Origin: Pseudonocardia alaniniphila
Lineage (GTDB): Bacteria > Actinomycetota > Actinomycetes > Mycobacteriales > Pseudonocardiaceae
Assembly: GCF_022524485.1 (NCBI RefSeq)
Contig: NZ_JAKXMK010000002.1
Coordinates: 62,001 to 126,000 of the forward strand
Reading direction: 5' to 3'
DNA: 64,000 bases
Made by a program: the position numbers and the translations under genes
The notes under the pieces: model-generated
The model's input: the letters and a program-made list of their open reading frames with translations, nothing else
Databases searched by the model: none
What the model was told of the DNA's origin: nothing
Part shown: positions 1 through 7,893 of the stretch, piece after piece
Position numbering within the stretch: the first letter of the stretch is position 1
How the letters are laid out: each line of letters opens with the position of its first letter

Positions 1-41
1 GGGATGTCGCCATCGGCCAGCACGAGCGCGTAGGAAGTCAT
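1..41 (-). CDS. 5' end of a gene leaving the window, function unknown
   Basis: An ATG at 41-39 on the minus strand opens a frame reading MTSYALVLADGDIP up to the window edge. It is preceded by an excellent Shine-Dalgarno sequence (AGGAGGG, six bases upstream), so this is very probably a real start codon. Thirteen or so residues are too few to name a family. It is divergent from the small membrane protein that begins at 123, so positions 42-122 should hold both promoters. Confidence 0.55.
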   Translation of the reverse strand, partial: MTSYALVLADGDI

Positions 42-122
42 GACGGCCCTCCTGCCCGGGGCGATTCGGCGCGCATACTGCGAGAGGGAGAGGGCAACGC
101 AGGAACCGGAGGTGCGGACCTG

Positions 123-305
123 ATGGTCGCAGCGGGGTTGGTGATCTTGTTCGGTGTCGGCATCGGGGCCCTCGGTCTCGTCGAAGACGACCTGTACGTG
201 ATCGGTCTCGTGATCATGTTGATCGGCGCGATCGGCGTGCTGGTGCGCATCACCGACTGGCTCAGCAGCGGTGCGTCCGGCCTCGGCAGACGCGCCCCGA
301 GATAG
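123..305 (+). CDS. small two-helix membrane protein
   Basis: A 60-residue protein with two predicted membrane helices (about residues 2-19 and 24-43), separated by a short acidic loop (EDD) and followed by a basic tail (GLGRRAPR). GGAGGT lies eight bases ahead of the ATG, which supports translation from this start. Small actinobacterial proteins of this shape are usually annotated only as hypothetical. No enzymatic motif is visible. The positive C-terminus suggests that end is cytoplasmic. It is divergent from the partial gene at the left edge. Confidence 0.6.
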   Translation: MVAAGLVILFGVGIGALGLVEDDLYVIGLVIMLIGAIGVLVRITDWLSSGASGLGRRAPR

Positions 306-335
306 GACGTCCGGCGCGTTCCGCCGCGTCGGCGA

Positions 336-440
336 TCAGCCGGCATGGCGGGACGGGAGGTCGCCTGCGCGCCGCGCCGCCACGCTGCCACTGATCACCG
401 TCCGGCTCTCGTCAGCACCGTTGCTCTGGGCCCGAGTCAT
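336..440 (-). CDS. possible 34-residue small protein
   Basis: Between the small membrane gene and the GH172 gene, the minus strand carries ATG at 440 and a stop at 338-336. The product begins MTRAQSNGADES and ends RHAG. The only positive evidence is a strong ribosome binding site (AGGAGGG, eight bases before the ATG), of the same type as at position 41. The peptide is hydrophilic, with no membrane helix or recognised motif. It could be a real small protein or a chance combination of site and short frame. The rest of 306-628 holds nothing else I can call coding. Confidence 0.25.
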   Translation of the reverse strand: MTRAQSNGADESRTVISGSVAARRAGDLPSRHAG

Positions 441-628
441 CGCATTCACCCTCCTGTCCCGTCTGTTGTGCCGGCGCCCGTGCCGGCTTGCCTCCACCAT
501 CAGCCACTGTGCGGGCGTATGGCTCCCTCCAACGGTGGGACGTTCGGCACATTCGGAACAATCCGCGCAAATCGCCGCGTTCTGCGTGGTGATGGCGTCT
601 CTCGTAGCCGATCGGGGAGTGTGTCGTC
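441..628. other. upstream region of the GH172 gene
   Basis: Non-coding by inspection. A locally less GC-rich stretch at about 538-575 with repeated TTCGG words precedes the glycosidase start and is the likeliest place for promoter or operator sequence. No clear palindrome or -35/-10 pair stands out. Confidence 0.3.
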
Positions 629-1687
629 ATGCCTGATCACGACGTCGCCCGTCTCCGCGCGGTCTCCACCCGCTCGATCAGCCCGGAGAACCCCACGGGA
701 GCACCCGGACAGGGTGGTCGAGCCACCGAGGGCACCGGGGCGGTGCCGGGCCGCGAGCTCGGTCAGGGCTGGAAGATCTCGCCGAGCATCGAGATCGGAG
801 CCCACTCCACGATCGACCTCGCCGACATCGAGGGGCCGGGCCGCATCACCCACATCTGGATGACGACCCACCCGGACAACTGGAGAAGCCTGCTCCTGCG
901 CGCCTACTGGGACGGCGCGGCGAGGCCGGCCGTCGAGGTGCCGGTGGGTGACTTCTTCGGCCAGGGCTGGGGACGGTTCGCGCAGCTCAGCTCGTCGATG
1001 ATCGCGGTGAACCCGCACGGCGGGCTCAACAGCTACTGGCCCATGCCCTTCCGCTCGGCGGCTCGGCTGACCATCGAGAACCTGGCCGCCGCGCCCGCCG
1101 TCGTGTACTACCAGGTCACCTTCGACGTCGGGACCGACGAGGACCACAGCGGATACCTGCACGCACAGTGGCGCCGTTCCAACCCGCTGTCGTCAGGTTC
1201 GGTCCACCCGCTGCTGAGCGGCGTCCGTGGCTCCGGTCAGTACGTCGGCACCTATCTCGCCTGGGGTGTCAACTCGCGGGGATGGTGGGGGGAGGGGGAG
1301 ATCAAGTACTACCTCGACGACGACCGTGACTTCCCGACCATCTGCGGTACCGGAACCGAGGACTACTTCGGCGGCGCGTGGAACTTCGACGTCCCCGGTC
1401 AGGGGTACACGAGCTACACCACCCCGTACCTGGGCCTGCACCAGATCATCCGGCCCGACGGGCTGTACGAGAGCCAGCAGCGATTCGGGATGTACCGCTG
1501 GCATGTGCCCGACCCCATTCGCTTCGCGTCCGCGATACGGGTGGACATCCAGGCGCTGGGATGGCGAGCAGGCCACCGTTACCTGCCCCTGCACGACGAC
1601 ATCGCGTCGACGGCGCTGTTCTATCTCGACGCGCCAGGCGGAACACGGCGGCCGACCCCCACGCTCGACGAACTCGAGACGCTCTGA
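629..1687 (+). CDS. GH172 / DUF2961 family glycoside hydrolase
   Basis: A 352-residue protein of the DUF2961 family, now glycoside hydrolase family 172. Characterised members act on D-fructofuranosyl or D-arabinofuranosyl linkages, for example alpha-D-fructofuranosidase/difructose dianhydride I synthase and D-arabinan-active enzymes. The N-terminal SISPENPTG...GGRATEG segment and the block GTGTEDYFGGAW (about residues 241-252) are hallmarks of the family; the acidic residues in these blocks belong to its active site. No signal peptide is seen, so it is probably cytoplasmic. The start at 629 is supported by GGGGAG about ten bases upstream. The gene stands alone, converging tail to tail (19 bp) with the TetR gene. 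No transporter or other carbohydrate gene flanks it, so the natural glycan is unknown. Confidence 0.85.
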   Translation: MPDHDVARLRAVSTRSISPENPTGAPGQGGRATEGTGAVPGRELGQGWKISPSIEIGAHSTIDLADIEGPGRITHIWMTTHPDNWRSLLLRAYWDGAARPAVEVPVGDFFGQGWGRFAQLSSSMIAVNPHGGLNSYWPMPFRSAARLTIENLAAAPAVVYYQVTFDVGTDEDHSGYLHAQWRRSNPLSSGSVHPLLSGVRGSGQYVGTYLAWGVNSRGWWGEGEIKYYLDDDRDFPTICGTGTEDYFGGAWNFDVPGQGYTSYTTPYLGLHQIIRPDGLYESQQRFGMYRWHVPDPIRFASAIRVDIQALGWRAGHRYLPLHDDIASTALFYLDAPGGTRRPTPTLDELETL

Positions 1688-1706
1688 CCGAACGATCCGC
1701 ACGCAG

Positions 1707-2324
1707 TCATCCCGTGCTGGGGGCGGGCGAGGCGCCCAGGATCCGCAAACTGAAGGCCGTGTATCGGTCGATGATCTGGTCGAGGGAGAGCGGGCCGCTT
1801 CTCCGGAACCATTCGCGCACACCGTTGAGCATGTCGAGCAGGGCCATGGTGGTGAGTGGGATATCGACGATGTGGAATTCCTTGGCGTCATTTCCCTGGC
1901 TGATCACGTCCAGAACGGCGTCGTGGTATTCGGTCTGCAGTCTGATCGCGTCGCGCCGCTGCTCCTGGTCGAGGCCGTAGCGGATGGGATTGCCGACGAC
2001 CAGCTCGGGTCGCCGGTCGTCGCTGATCGTGAGATGTAGCCGCACCGTCTCGCGGATTCGCTCGGTCGGCGTGCGGGATGTGTCCCGGAGCACCACTGTG
2101 GTCTCGGCCACGAAGTCTCTCATGAAGTTCACAGCTATCGCGTGCAGCACTTCTTGTTTGTTGGTGAAGTGGTGGTAGAGCGTTGAGGAAGAGATACCGA
2201 CCGCGTCGGCGATGTCACGGATCGAGGTCGCGGCGAAGCCACGTTCGTAGAACAGCACGCTTGCCCGCTCCATGATCTTGCCGCGCAGCACCGGACCCTC
2301 GTCGAGGCTGCGCTTCCTGGCCAT
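1707..2324 (-). CDS. TetR/AcrR family transcriptional regulator
   Basis: A 205-residue regulator. The N-terminal TetR helix-turn-helix is clear: ASVLFYERGFAATSIRDIAD, then VGISSSTLYHHFTNKQEVL (about residues 15-60). The C-terminal ligand domain is of the type that senses hydrophobic small molecules or CoA esters. The ATG at 2324 is preferred because GAGGAG sits six bases upstream; an in-frame TTG two codons earlier lies next to the site. A perfect 24-bp palindrome at 2408-2431, about 85 bp upstream, is a strong candidate operator and would allow autoregulation plus control of the sigma-factor gene at 2542. Confidence 0.88.
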   Translation of the reverse strand: MARKRSLDEGPVLRGKIMERASVLFYERGFAATSIRDIADAVGISSSTLYHHFTNKQEVLHAIAVNFMRDFVAETTVVLRDTSRTPTERIRETVRLHLTISDDRRPELVVGNPIRYGLDQEQRRDAIRLQTEYHDAVLDVISQGNDAKEFHIVDIPLTTMALLDMLNGVREWFRRSGPLSLDQIIDRYTAFSLRILGASPAPSTG

Positions 2325-2400
2325 GTCCAACTCCTCTTGGTCGTGATCTCTGCGTGTAACGCCCGATTTGCCCTGGTTGACGCTTCAACGAGGCAGGGCC

Positions 2401-2431
2401 TAGCGTACGTGTCGATCGGCCGATCGACACG
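2401..2431. promoter_or_regulatory. perfect 24-bp palindrome with adjacent -10-like hexamer
   Basis: Positions 2408-2431 form a perfect inverted repeat with no spacer. The left half is CGTGTCGATCGG and the right half is its exact complement. Size and symmetry suit a TetR dimer or dimer pair. TAGCGT, a plausible actinobacterial -10, sits at 2401-2406 directly beside it on the plus strand. The site lies in the 217-bp gap between the divergent tetR (start 2324) and ECF sigma gene (start 2542). Binding by the neighbouring TetR protein is inference. Confidence 0.65.
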
Positions 2432-2541
2432 AGAGGCCGGGCAGGGGGAAACGGGGGTGGCCCCCTGCGGATCGAGGCCCCAGCGTCGGGCTCCCTCGGT
2501 TGTTCTCACTGACGTGGAGAAATCTCGGGAAGGGTGTGGCT

Positions 2542-3048
2542 ATGGCAGGCCGGGGGGCTCGTCGCCGCGCAGACGTTGCGGGCGAGGTGTTGGTCCGCAG
2601 GCTGTACGAGCAGCACGGGAAGTCGATTTTGGCCTATGCCATACGACTCACCGGTGACCGTTCCGTTGCAGAAGATGTCGTGCAGGAAACACTGATCCGC
2701 GCATGGCGTCACGGTGCCGATACAAGCGGGCAGAGCGTCGGTCGTGCCTGGTTGTTCACGGTCGTGCGGGATGTGGTGGCCGAACGGACCCGGGAAACCG
2801 GGCAGGTCCCCGCCGACCGCGCGATGGATTCGATGCAGGTGTTGCAGGCGATGGACTCGCTCTCGCCGGAACGGCGTGCGGTTCTCGCCGATGTGTACAT
2901 TCACGGCAGCAGCGTCGGAGAAGCGGCGGAGAAGCTCGGCATCCCGCCGGACACGGTGAAGTCGCGCACGTACAACGCGCTGCAGTCCTTGCGCAAGCTG
3001 CTCGGAGAGCGTGAACGTGCGGACGGCCTCGTGGTGCACACGCCCTGA
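2542..3048 (+). CDS. ECF-type RNA polymerase sigma factor
   Basis: A 168-residue sigma-70 family factor with only regions 2 and 4. Region 2 reads LYEQHGKSILAYAIRLTGDRSVAEDVVQETLIRAWRH (split here: about residues 17-53). Region 4 carries LSPERRAVLADVYIHGSSVGEAA and the recognition helix GIPPDTVKSRTYNALQSLR. It resembles the SigL-like ECF group. I chose the ATG at 2542, with AAGGG eight bases upstream, over the TTG at 2500. No anti-sigma gene follows, which is unusual: the next gene is a TetR on the opposite strand. Control may therefore be transcriptional, perhaps through the palindrome just upstream. Confidence 0.88.
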   Translation: MAGRGARRRADVAGEVLVRRLYEQHGKSILAYAIRLTGDRSVAEDVVQETLIRAWRHGADTSGQSVGRAWLFTVVRDVVAERTRETGQVPADRAMDSMQVLQAMDSLSPERRAVLADVYIHGSSVGEAAEKLGIPPDTVKSRTYNALQSLRKLLGERERADGLVVHTP

Positions 3049-3071
3049 CGTCCGGACCGCACGTCGCCGGC

Positions 3072-3617
3072 TCAGTGCCGACCGACCCCGTCGAGGAACG
3101 TGGCGACGACGAGGTCGGCGGCCTGCGGCGGATCGAGCCGGGGGAGATCGTGGGCGACCGAGTCGACGAGTTGATCCAGCACCCTGCGGGTCCAGCCCTC
3201 CGCTAGGTCGGCGCGGAGCAGCCCCTCCGCGGTCGCCCGCTCCAGGAACACGTCGAGCCGCCGGCTCTGTGTCTCCCGGCGTTCGTTCGCGACGGGATCC
3301 GCGCGCATCATCCGCCGCACGTCGAGCGGCCACTCCCGGCTGACCGGCACGATTCCCTCCACGTAGCGGTGCAGCGCCACCGCCACCGGCGCCTCCTCGA
3401 GCCGGGCCGCGTCGAGCACCTGCTCCGCGGAGTCGAGCTTGGCCTGGAAGACGGCGGCGAGCAGGGCCTCCCGCGTGGCGAAGCGCCGGTAGACCGTGCG
3501 CCGGTCCACCCCCGCCGTCGTGGCGATCGTGGCCATGCTCACCGTCGGATCCTCGGCGAGCAGCCGTGCTCCCGTGCGCAGCACGGCGTTCAGGTTGCGT
3601 GTGGCGTCCGCTCTCAT
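3072..3617 (-). CDS. TetR family transcriptional regulator
   Basis: A 181-residue repressor-type protein. The helix-turn-helix covers VSMATIATTAGVDRRTVYRRF (split: about residues 25-45), followed by ATREALLAAVFQ. The remainder is a helical TetR C-terminal domain. Two ATGs lie six bases apart (3623 and 3617), and GGTGG is placed better for 3617. It is divergently transcribed from the SDR gene at 3750 with 132 bp between them, a classic arrangement for a TetR that controls its neighbour. No clear palindrome is visible in that gap. Confidence 0.85.
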   Translation of the reverse strand: MRADATRNLNAVLRTGARLLAEDPTVSMATIATTAGVDRRTVYRRFATREALLAAVFQAKLDSAEQVLDAARLEEAPVAVALHRYVEGIVPVSREWPLDVRRMMRADPVANERRETQSRRLDVFLERATAEGLLRADLAEGWTRRVLDQLVDSVAHDLPRLDPPQAADLVVATFLDGVGRH

Positions 3618-3749
3618 GGTCATTCCACCGTACTTGGTGTGCGGCACCTCACCTCTCACTTTCGGCGTCATGGCGGCGGATACCCGTCATAGTGCTACGA
3701 GCGTGTGACACTTGCCCGAGATGGTTTCACCCGACGTGAGGAAGAGGAC

Positions 3750-4589
3750 ATGACCAGGACCTGGCTGATCACCGGTAGCTCGCGTGGCTTCGGCCGTGAG
3801 CTGGCGACGGCGGCGCTGGAGCACGGGGACCAGGTGGTCGCCACCGCCCGCCGGCCCGAGCAGGTCGCCGACCTGGCAGAGAGCTACGGCGACCGCGTGC
3901 GCACGTACGCGCTGGACGTCACCGACGCGGAAGCGGCGCGAGCGGCCGTCCGGTTCGCCGTCGACGAGTTCGGCGGTCTGGACGTCGTCGCCAACAACGC
4001 GGGCTATGCGAACTCCTCGCCGATCGAGGAGACCTCGGACGAGGACTTCCGTGCGCAGGTCGAAGCCAACTTCTTCGGCGTCGTGAACGTCACGAAGGCC
4101 GCTCTCCCGGTGCTGCGCGCGCAGCGCTGCGGCCACTTCGTGCAGTTCTCCTCCGTGGGTGGCCGCGTGGGCGGGTCGCCGGGCGCCGCCGCGTACCAGG
4201 CGGCGAAGTTCGCCGTCGAGGGCTTCTCGGAGGTGCTGAACAGCGAGGTCGCGCCGCTCGGCATCAAGGTCACCATCGTCGAGCCCGGAGCGTTCCGCAC
4301 CGACTGGGCCGGTTCGTCCATGCGGGTCGCGCCGGTCGGGCCGGACTACGAGCAGACCGTCGGTGCGATGAACCGCCGTCGCGCCGGCTTCGACCGGACC
4401 GCTCCGGGCGACCCGGCCAGGGCGGCGCGGATCATCGTCGACGTCGTGGACCTGGAGGAGCCGCCGTTGCGCCTGCTGCTCGGTGCCGGTGCGGTGGAGG
4501 CGGCCGAGACGTCCTCACGTGCCCGTGCCGCGGAGGCGGAGCGGTGGGCCGACGTGAGCCGCTCGGCCGACTTCCCGCCCGGCGAGTAG
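3750..4589 (+). CDS. short-chain dehydrogenase/reductase
   Basis: A 279-residue classical SDR oxidoreductase. Visible motifs in order are the cofactor glycine motif TGSSRGFG (about residues 8-15), a DVTD acidic turn, NNAG (about 84-87), a catalytic serine in FSSVGGRVGG, and the YQAAK catalytic Tyr-Lys pair. An arginine after the first beta strand (TARRPEQ) favours NADP(H). The substrate cannot be inferred; this subgroup is usually labelled oxidoreductase/SDR with broad carbonyl activity. The ATG at 3750, with GAGGAAGAGG just upstream, is preferred to the in-frame GTG at 3705. The divergent TetR gene probably regulates it. Confidence 0.88.
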   Translation: MTRTWLITGSSRGFGRELATAALEHGDQVVATARRPEQVADLAESYGDRVRTYALDVTDAEAARAAVRFAVDEFGGLDVVANNAGYANSSPIEETSDEDFRAQVEANFFGVVNVTKAALPVLRAQRCGHFVQFSSVGGRVGGSPGAAAYQAAKFAVEGFSEVLNSEVAPLGIKVTIVEPGAFRTDWAGSSMRVAPVGPDYEQTVGAMNRRRAGFDRTAPGDPARAARIIVDVVDLEEPPLRLLLGAGAVEAAETSSRARAAEAERWADVSRSADFPPGE

Positions 4590-4918
4590 CTGCCGGGTTT
4601 GCGCACGTAGCGGTGGTACGTCTCGTGGTGGGCGGGTATGTGCCCTCCGCGTCGACCGGTCATCGAGCCGAAACCGAGGGGTACAGGACGGACATCTGCG
4701 CTCCGTAGCGTCGTGGACTGCGGAGACCCCGCCGCACCGAGTGCGGAACTTCGCGCGCTCGACCTCGCACCGGCCGACCCGGGCCGACAGGGGCGACGCC
4801 CGCCCGGCACCGGTGCCCGGCATCCACCCCAACCACCCCTGCGCGGTCGACGGCCGCCTGCGGTCGGGCGCCGGAGGCTCGGCCTTCCCGACGCCCGCCT
4901 GACGAGAGGGAGCCGACC
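4590..4918. other. 329-bp gap upstream of the amidase
   Basis: No convincing gene on either strand. GTAGCGT with a TANNNT-type hexamer at 4706-4711 resembles the -10-like words seen ahead of several other genes in the window. If used, it would leave a 5' leader of roughly 200 bases before the amidase TTG. No terminator hairpin for the SDR gene was recognised. Confidence 0.3.
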
Positions 4919-6436
4919 TTGCCCTTCGAGGAACTCACCACCACCGCATTCCACGAGCAGGTGCTCACCGGAACCACGACGAGCGCCGACCTCGTGAGCT
5001 GGTACCTGCAACGGATCGCCGACATCGACTCCGCAGGGCCGCGCATCGGCTCCGTCGTCACGGTCAACCCGCTGGCACTCGCGGAGGCCGAGGCGCTCGA
5101 CGCGGCGTTCGCGGCCACGGGGAAGCTGCAGGGTCCGCTGCACGGCGTTCCCGTGCTCATCAAGGACCAGGCGGAGACGGCCGGGATACCGACGTCGTTC
5201 GGGTCGGCGCTGTTCGCCGACTACGTCCCCGAGCGCGATGCCACGGTCGTGACCAGGCTGCGCGAGGCCGGGGCGATCGTGCTCGCCAAGACGACCATGT
5301 GCGACTTCGCCGCAGGCTGGTTCTCGTTCTCCTCGCGCAGCGATCACACGAAGAACCCGTACGCCCTCGACCGCGAGGCGGGCGGGTCGAGCGCCGGCAC
5401 GGGCGCGGCGCTGACCGCGAACCTGGGGCTCGTCGGCGTCGGGGAGGACACGGGCGGCTCCGTCCGCGTGCCCGGCTCCTTCGCCAACCTCTTCGGGCTG
5501 CGCCCGACCACCGGGCTCGTGAGCCGCACCGGGTTCTCGCCGCTCGTGCACTTCCAGGACACGCCCGGGCCGATGGGCCGGACGGTGGGCGACGTCGCCG
5601 TTCTCCTCGACGCCATGGTCGGGTTCGACCCGGCCGACCCCTTCACCGCCGTGGCGGCTCGGATCCCCGGCAGGCAGGGCAGCTACGTCGCCTCGCTGGA
5701 GGGGGCCACGCTCGCCGGAGCACGCGTGGGCGTACTGACGGACGCGTTCGGCTCCTTGCCGGAGTCGGAGGCGGTCTCCGCGCTCGTGCTCGCCGCGACC
5801 GACGAACTGCGCGCCGCCGGGGCTGACGTGCACGACCTGGAACTGCCCCATCTGCAGGACTGGATCGAACAGACGGCGTTCTACGCGACGCAGTCCAAAG
5901 AGGACATCACCGCGTTCCTCGCGGCCCGTCCCGCGGCTCCGGTGCGCAGCCTCGACGAGATCTTCACCAGCGGGGTGTTCCACCCGCTGACCGATCTGTT
6001 GTCCACCGCCGCGGCGGGACCGCGGGTGGCGGCGGACGCCCCGGACTACCACCGGATGCGCGTGCGCCAGGAGGAGTTCCGGCGCGCCCTGCTCCACGCG
6101 ATGGCCACCGCCGACGTCGACGTCCTCGTCTTCCCGACGGTGCAGGTGCCACCCCCGACGCGACAGGAGCTCGCGGACCGTCGCTGGAGCGCGGAGACGT
6201 TCCCCACGAACACCGTGATCGCCTCCCAGAGCGGCCTGCCGGCGATGACCGTGCCGGTGGGGATGACCGACGACGGCCTGCCGGTGGGCATGGACGTGGT
6301 CGGGCGCCCGCTCGCCGAGCCCCAGCTGCTGAGGTTCGCCCTGGCCTGGGAGCAGCACGCCCGACCCCGGCGGCCACCGGTGCTGCCCCACGCCGTTTCC
6401 GAAGCCCCCGCCGCGGCGACGGCCGGCGCCCGCTGA
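4919..6436 (+). CDS. amidase signature family hydrolase
   Basis: A 505-residue amidase-signature enzyme, normal length for the family, that hydrolyses amides with a Ser-cisSer-Lys triad. All three are visible: Lys82 in HGVPVLIKDQ, cis-Ser157 in GGSSAG and nucleophile Ser181 in DTGGSVRVPG. The glycine/serine-rich signature runs from about 155 to 190. The enzyme is probably cytoplasmic because no signal peptide is present. The start is TTG, supported by GAGAGGGAG seven bases upstream. It leads a same-strand set with an NCS1 permease (70 bp downstream) and a formamidase, which points to using an imported amide or cyclic amide as a nitrogen source. GatA of the tRNA amidotransferase is unlikely, since gatC and gatB are absent. 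Confidence 0.9.
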   Translation: MPFEELTTTAFHEQVLTGTTTSADLVSWYLQRIADIDSAGPRIGSVVTVNPLALAEAEALDAAFAATGKLQGPLHGVPVLIKDQAETAGIPTSFGSALFADYVPERDATVVTRLREAGAIVLAKTTMCDFAAGWFSFSSRSDHTKNPYALDREAGGSSAGTGAALTANLGLVGVGEDTGGSVRVPGSFANLFGLRPTTGLVSRTGFSPLVHFQDTPGPMGRTVGDVAVLLDAMVGFDPADPFTAVAARIPGRQGSYVASLEGATLAGARVGVLTDAFGSLPESEAVSALVLAATDELRAAGADVHDLELPHLQDWIEQTAFYATQSKEDITAFLAARPAAPVRSLDEIFTSGVFHPLTDLLSTAAAGPRVAADAPDYHRMRVRQEEFRRALLHAMATADVDVLVFPTVQVPPPTRQELADRRWSAETFPTNTVIASQSGLPAMTVPVGMTDDGLPVGMDVVGRPLAEPQLLRFALAWEQHARPRRPPVLPHAVSEAPAAATAGAR

Positions 6437-6506
6437 GTCCCGGCGCCCCCGCACCCGTCCTGACAGTCCACGGCCGAACCGGCCGCATCGATCGGAGGAC
6501 CGCTCC

Positions 6507-7844
6507 GTGAGTACCACCAGCCAGCGGGACCAGGAGGTCCCCGAGCACCACGCGCTCGAGTCCGAGTTCGAGCACGAGTCCGTGCCGCTGTCGCACCGGC
6601 GGTCGCTCGGTTCCGTCTCGGCCGTGTGGTTCGGCTTCCCGATGATCATCACCAACGCGGTGTTCGGTGGCGCGACGGTCTACGGCCTCGGGTTCTGGCG
6701 CGGGATCGGCGCGATCATCGTCGGCAACATCATCCTGATGCTCTACGTCGGCACGCTGAGCTACGTCGCGGGCAAGACCGGCAAGAACTTCGCGCTGACG
6801 GCCGCCCAGACGTTCGGCCGCCACGGCGCGACCATCGCCGCGGGCTTCCTGTCCACCGTGGTCATCGGGTGGTTCGCATTCCAGACCGGGCTCACCGGGT
6901 CGACCCTGCACACGTCTCTCGGCTGGAACGAGACGTGGATGATCCTGCTCGCCGGTGTGCTCTACATCGCCATCACCTTCATCGGCATCCGGGCGCTGAC
7001 GGTCATCGGCCTCATCGCCGCGCCGATGTTCGTGGTGCTCGCCGTGGTCGCCCTCGTGCTCGCCGCTCGAGAGGGTGGCCTGTCGGGGATCACCAGCTAC
7101 CAGGGCGGGGGCCCGGGTGCCACGGTGTTCAGCTTCGGTGCCGCGGTCACGATCACCATCGCAGGCTTCGCCGACTCCGGGACGATGACCGCGGACTTCA
7201 CCCGCTGGTCGCGCAACGGGCGCGAGGCGGTGATGGCGGCTTTCACCGCCTTCCCGGTGGCCAACTTCATCTCCCTGCTCGTCGGCGGGATCGTCGTCGC
7301 CGCGGGCAAGGCCGTGGATCCGGCAACCAACGGCGGTGACTTCCTGCCGGTCCTGACCAGCCACGGCCCCGTGCTCTCCGCGATCGCGGTGGTGTTCGTC
7401 TTCGCCAACCTGGGCTCGGTCTGCTGCCACTGCCTCTACAACGGTGCGGTGGGCTGGAGCCAGCTCGTCGGCGGCCGGATGCGGGTGCTCACGGTCGTAC
7501 TCGGGATCGTGGGGCTCGTGGCCGCACTCGCCGGCGTGTGGAGCTACTTCTCCGACTGGCTGAACCTGCTCGGCATCTTCGTCCCGCCGATCGGAGCGAT
7601 CCTCATCGTCGATCAGGTACTGCGGCGAGGCTCCAGCCTGCGTGCCGCGCGGCTGTGGCGCCCCGCCCCGTTCGCGGCCTGGGCGATCGCCTCGATCGGC
7701 TCGTACGCGGTGCACGTCATGGCCCCTCAGCTCAGCGAGGCCGTCGCCGGGATCGTGCTCGGCGGCGTGGCCTACACGCTGATCGACGCGCTGAGCCCCA
7801 CGCCGGCCCAGGAGCCGGAGCCCGCGTCCGTCCCGGCCGGCTGA
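6507..7844 (+). CDS. NCS1-family nucleobase/cytosine-type permease
   Basis: A 445-residue inner-membrane protein with about twelve hydrophobic segments, matching the nucleobase:cation symporter-1 (CodB/allantoin/hydantoin permease) family. The hydrophilic N-terminus ends in VSAVWFGFPMIITNAVFGG, which has the family's first-helix look. A second signature, ITIAGFADSGTMTADFTRW, precedes helix 6-7 and recalls the substrate-binding region of cytosine permeases. The start is GTG with GGAGG upstream. It lies between an amidase and a formamidase, suggesting import of a nitrogenous substrate whose ring or side-chain amide is cleaved inside. The exact substrate is not determined. Confidence 0.85.
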   Translation: MSTTSQRDQEVPEHHALESEFEHESVPLSHRRSLGSVSAVWFGFPMIITNAVFGGATVYGLGFWRGIGAIIVGNIILMLYVGTLSYVAGKTGKNFALTAAQTFGRHGATIAAGFLSTVVIGWFAFQTGLTGSTLHTSLGWNETWMILLAGVLYIAITFIGIRALTVIGLIAAPMFVVLAVVALVLAAREGGLSGITSYQGGGPGATVFSFGAAVTITIAGFADSGTMTADFTRWSRNGREAVMAAFTAFPVANFISLLVGGIVVAAGKAVDPATNGGDFLPVLTSHGPVLSAIAVVFVFANLGSVCCHCLYNGAVGWSQLVGGRMRVLTVVLGIVGLVAALAGVWSYFSDWLNLLGIFVPPIGAILIVDQVLRRGSSLRAARLWRPAPFAAWAIASIGSYAVHVMAPQLSEAVAGIVLGGVAYTLIDALSPTPAQEPEPASVPAG

Positions 7845-7893
7845 TGGACGCGGGCGCAGCTGGGTGGGCTGCCGGGACGGGGAGAGTGATGTC

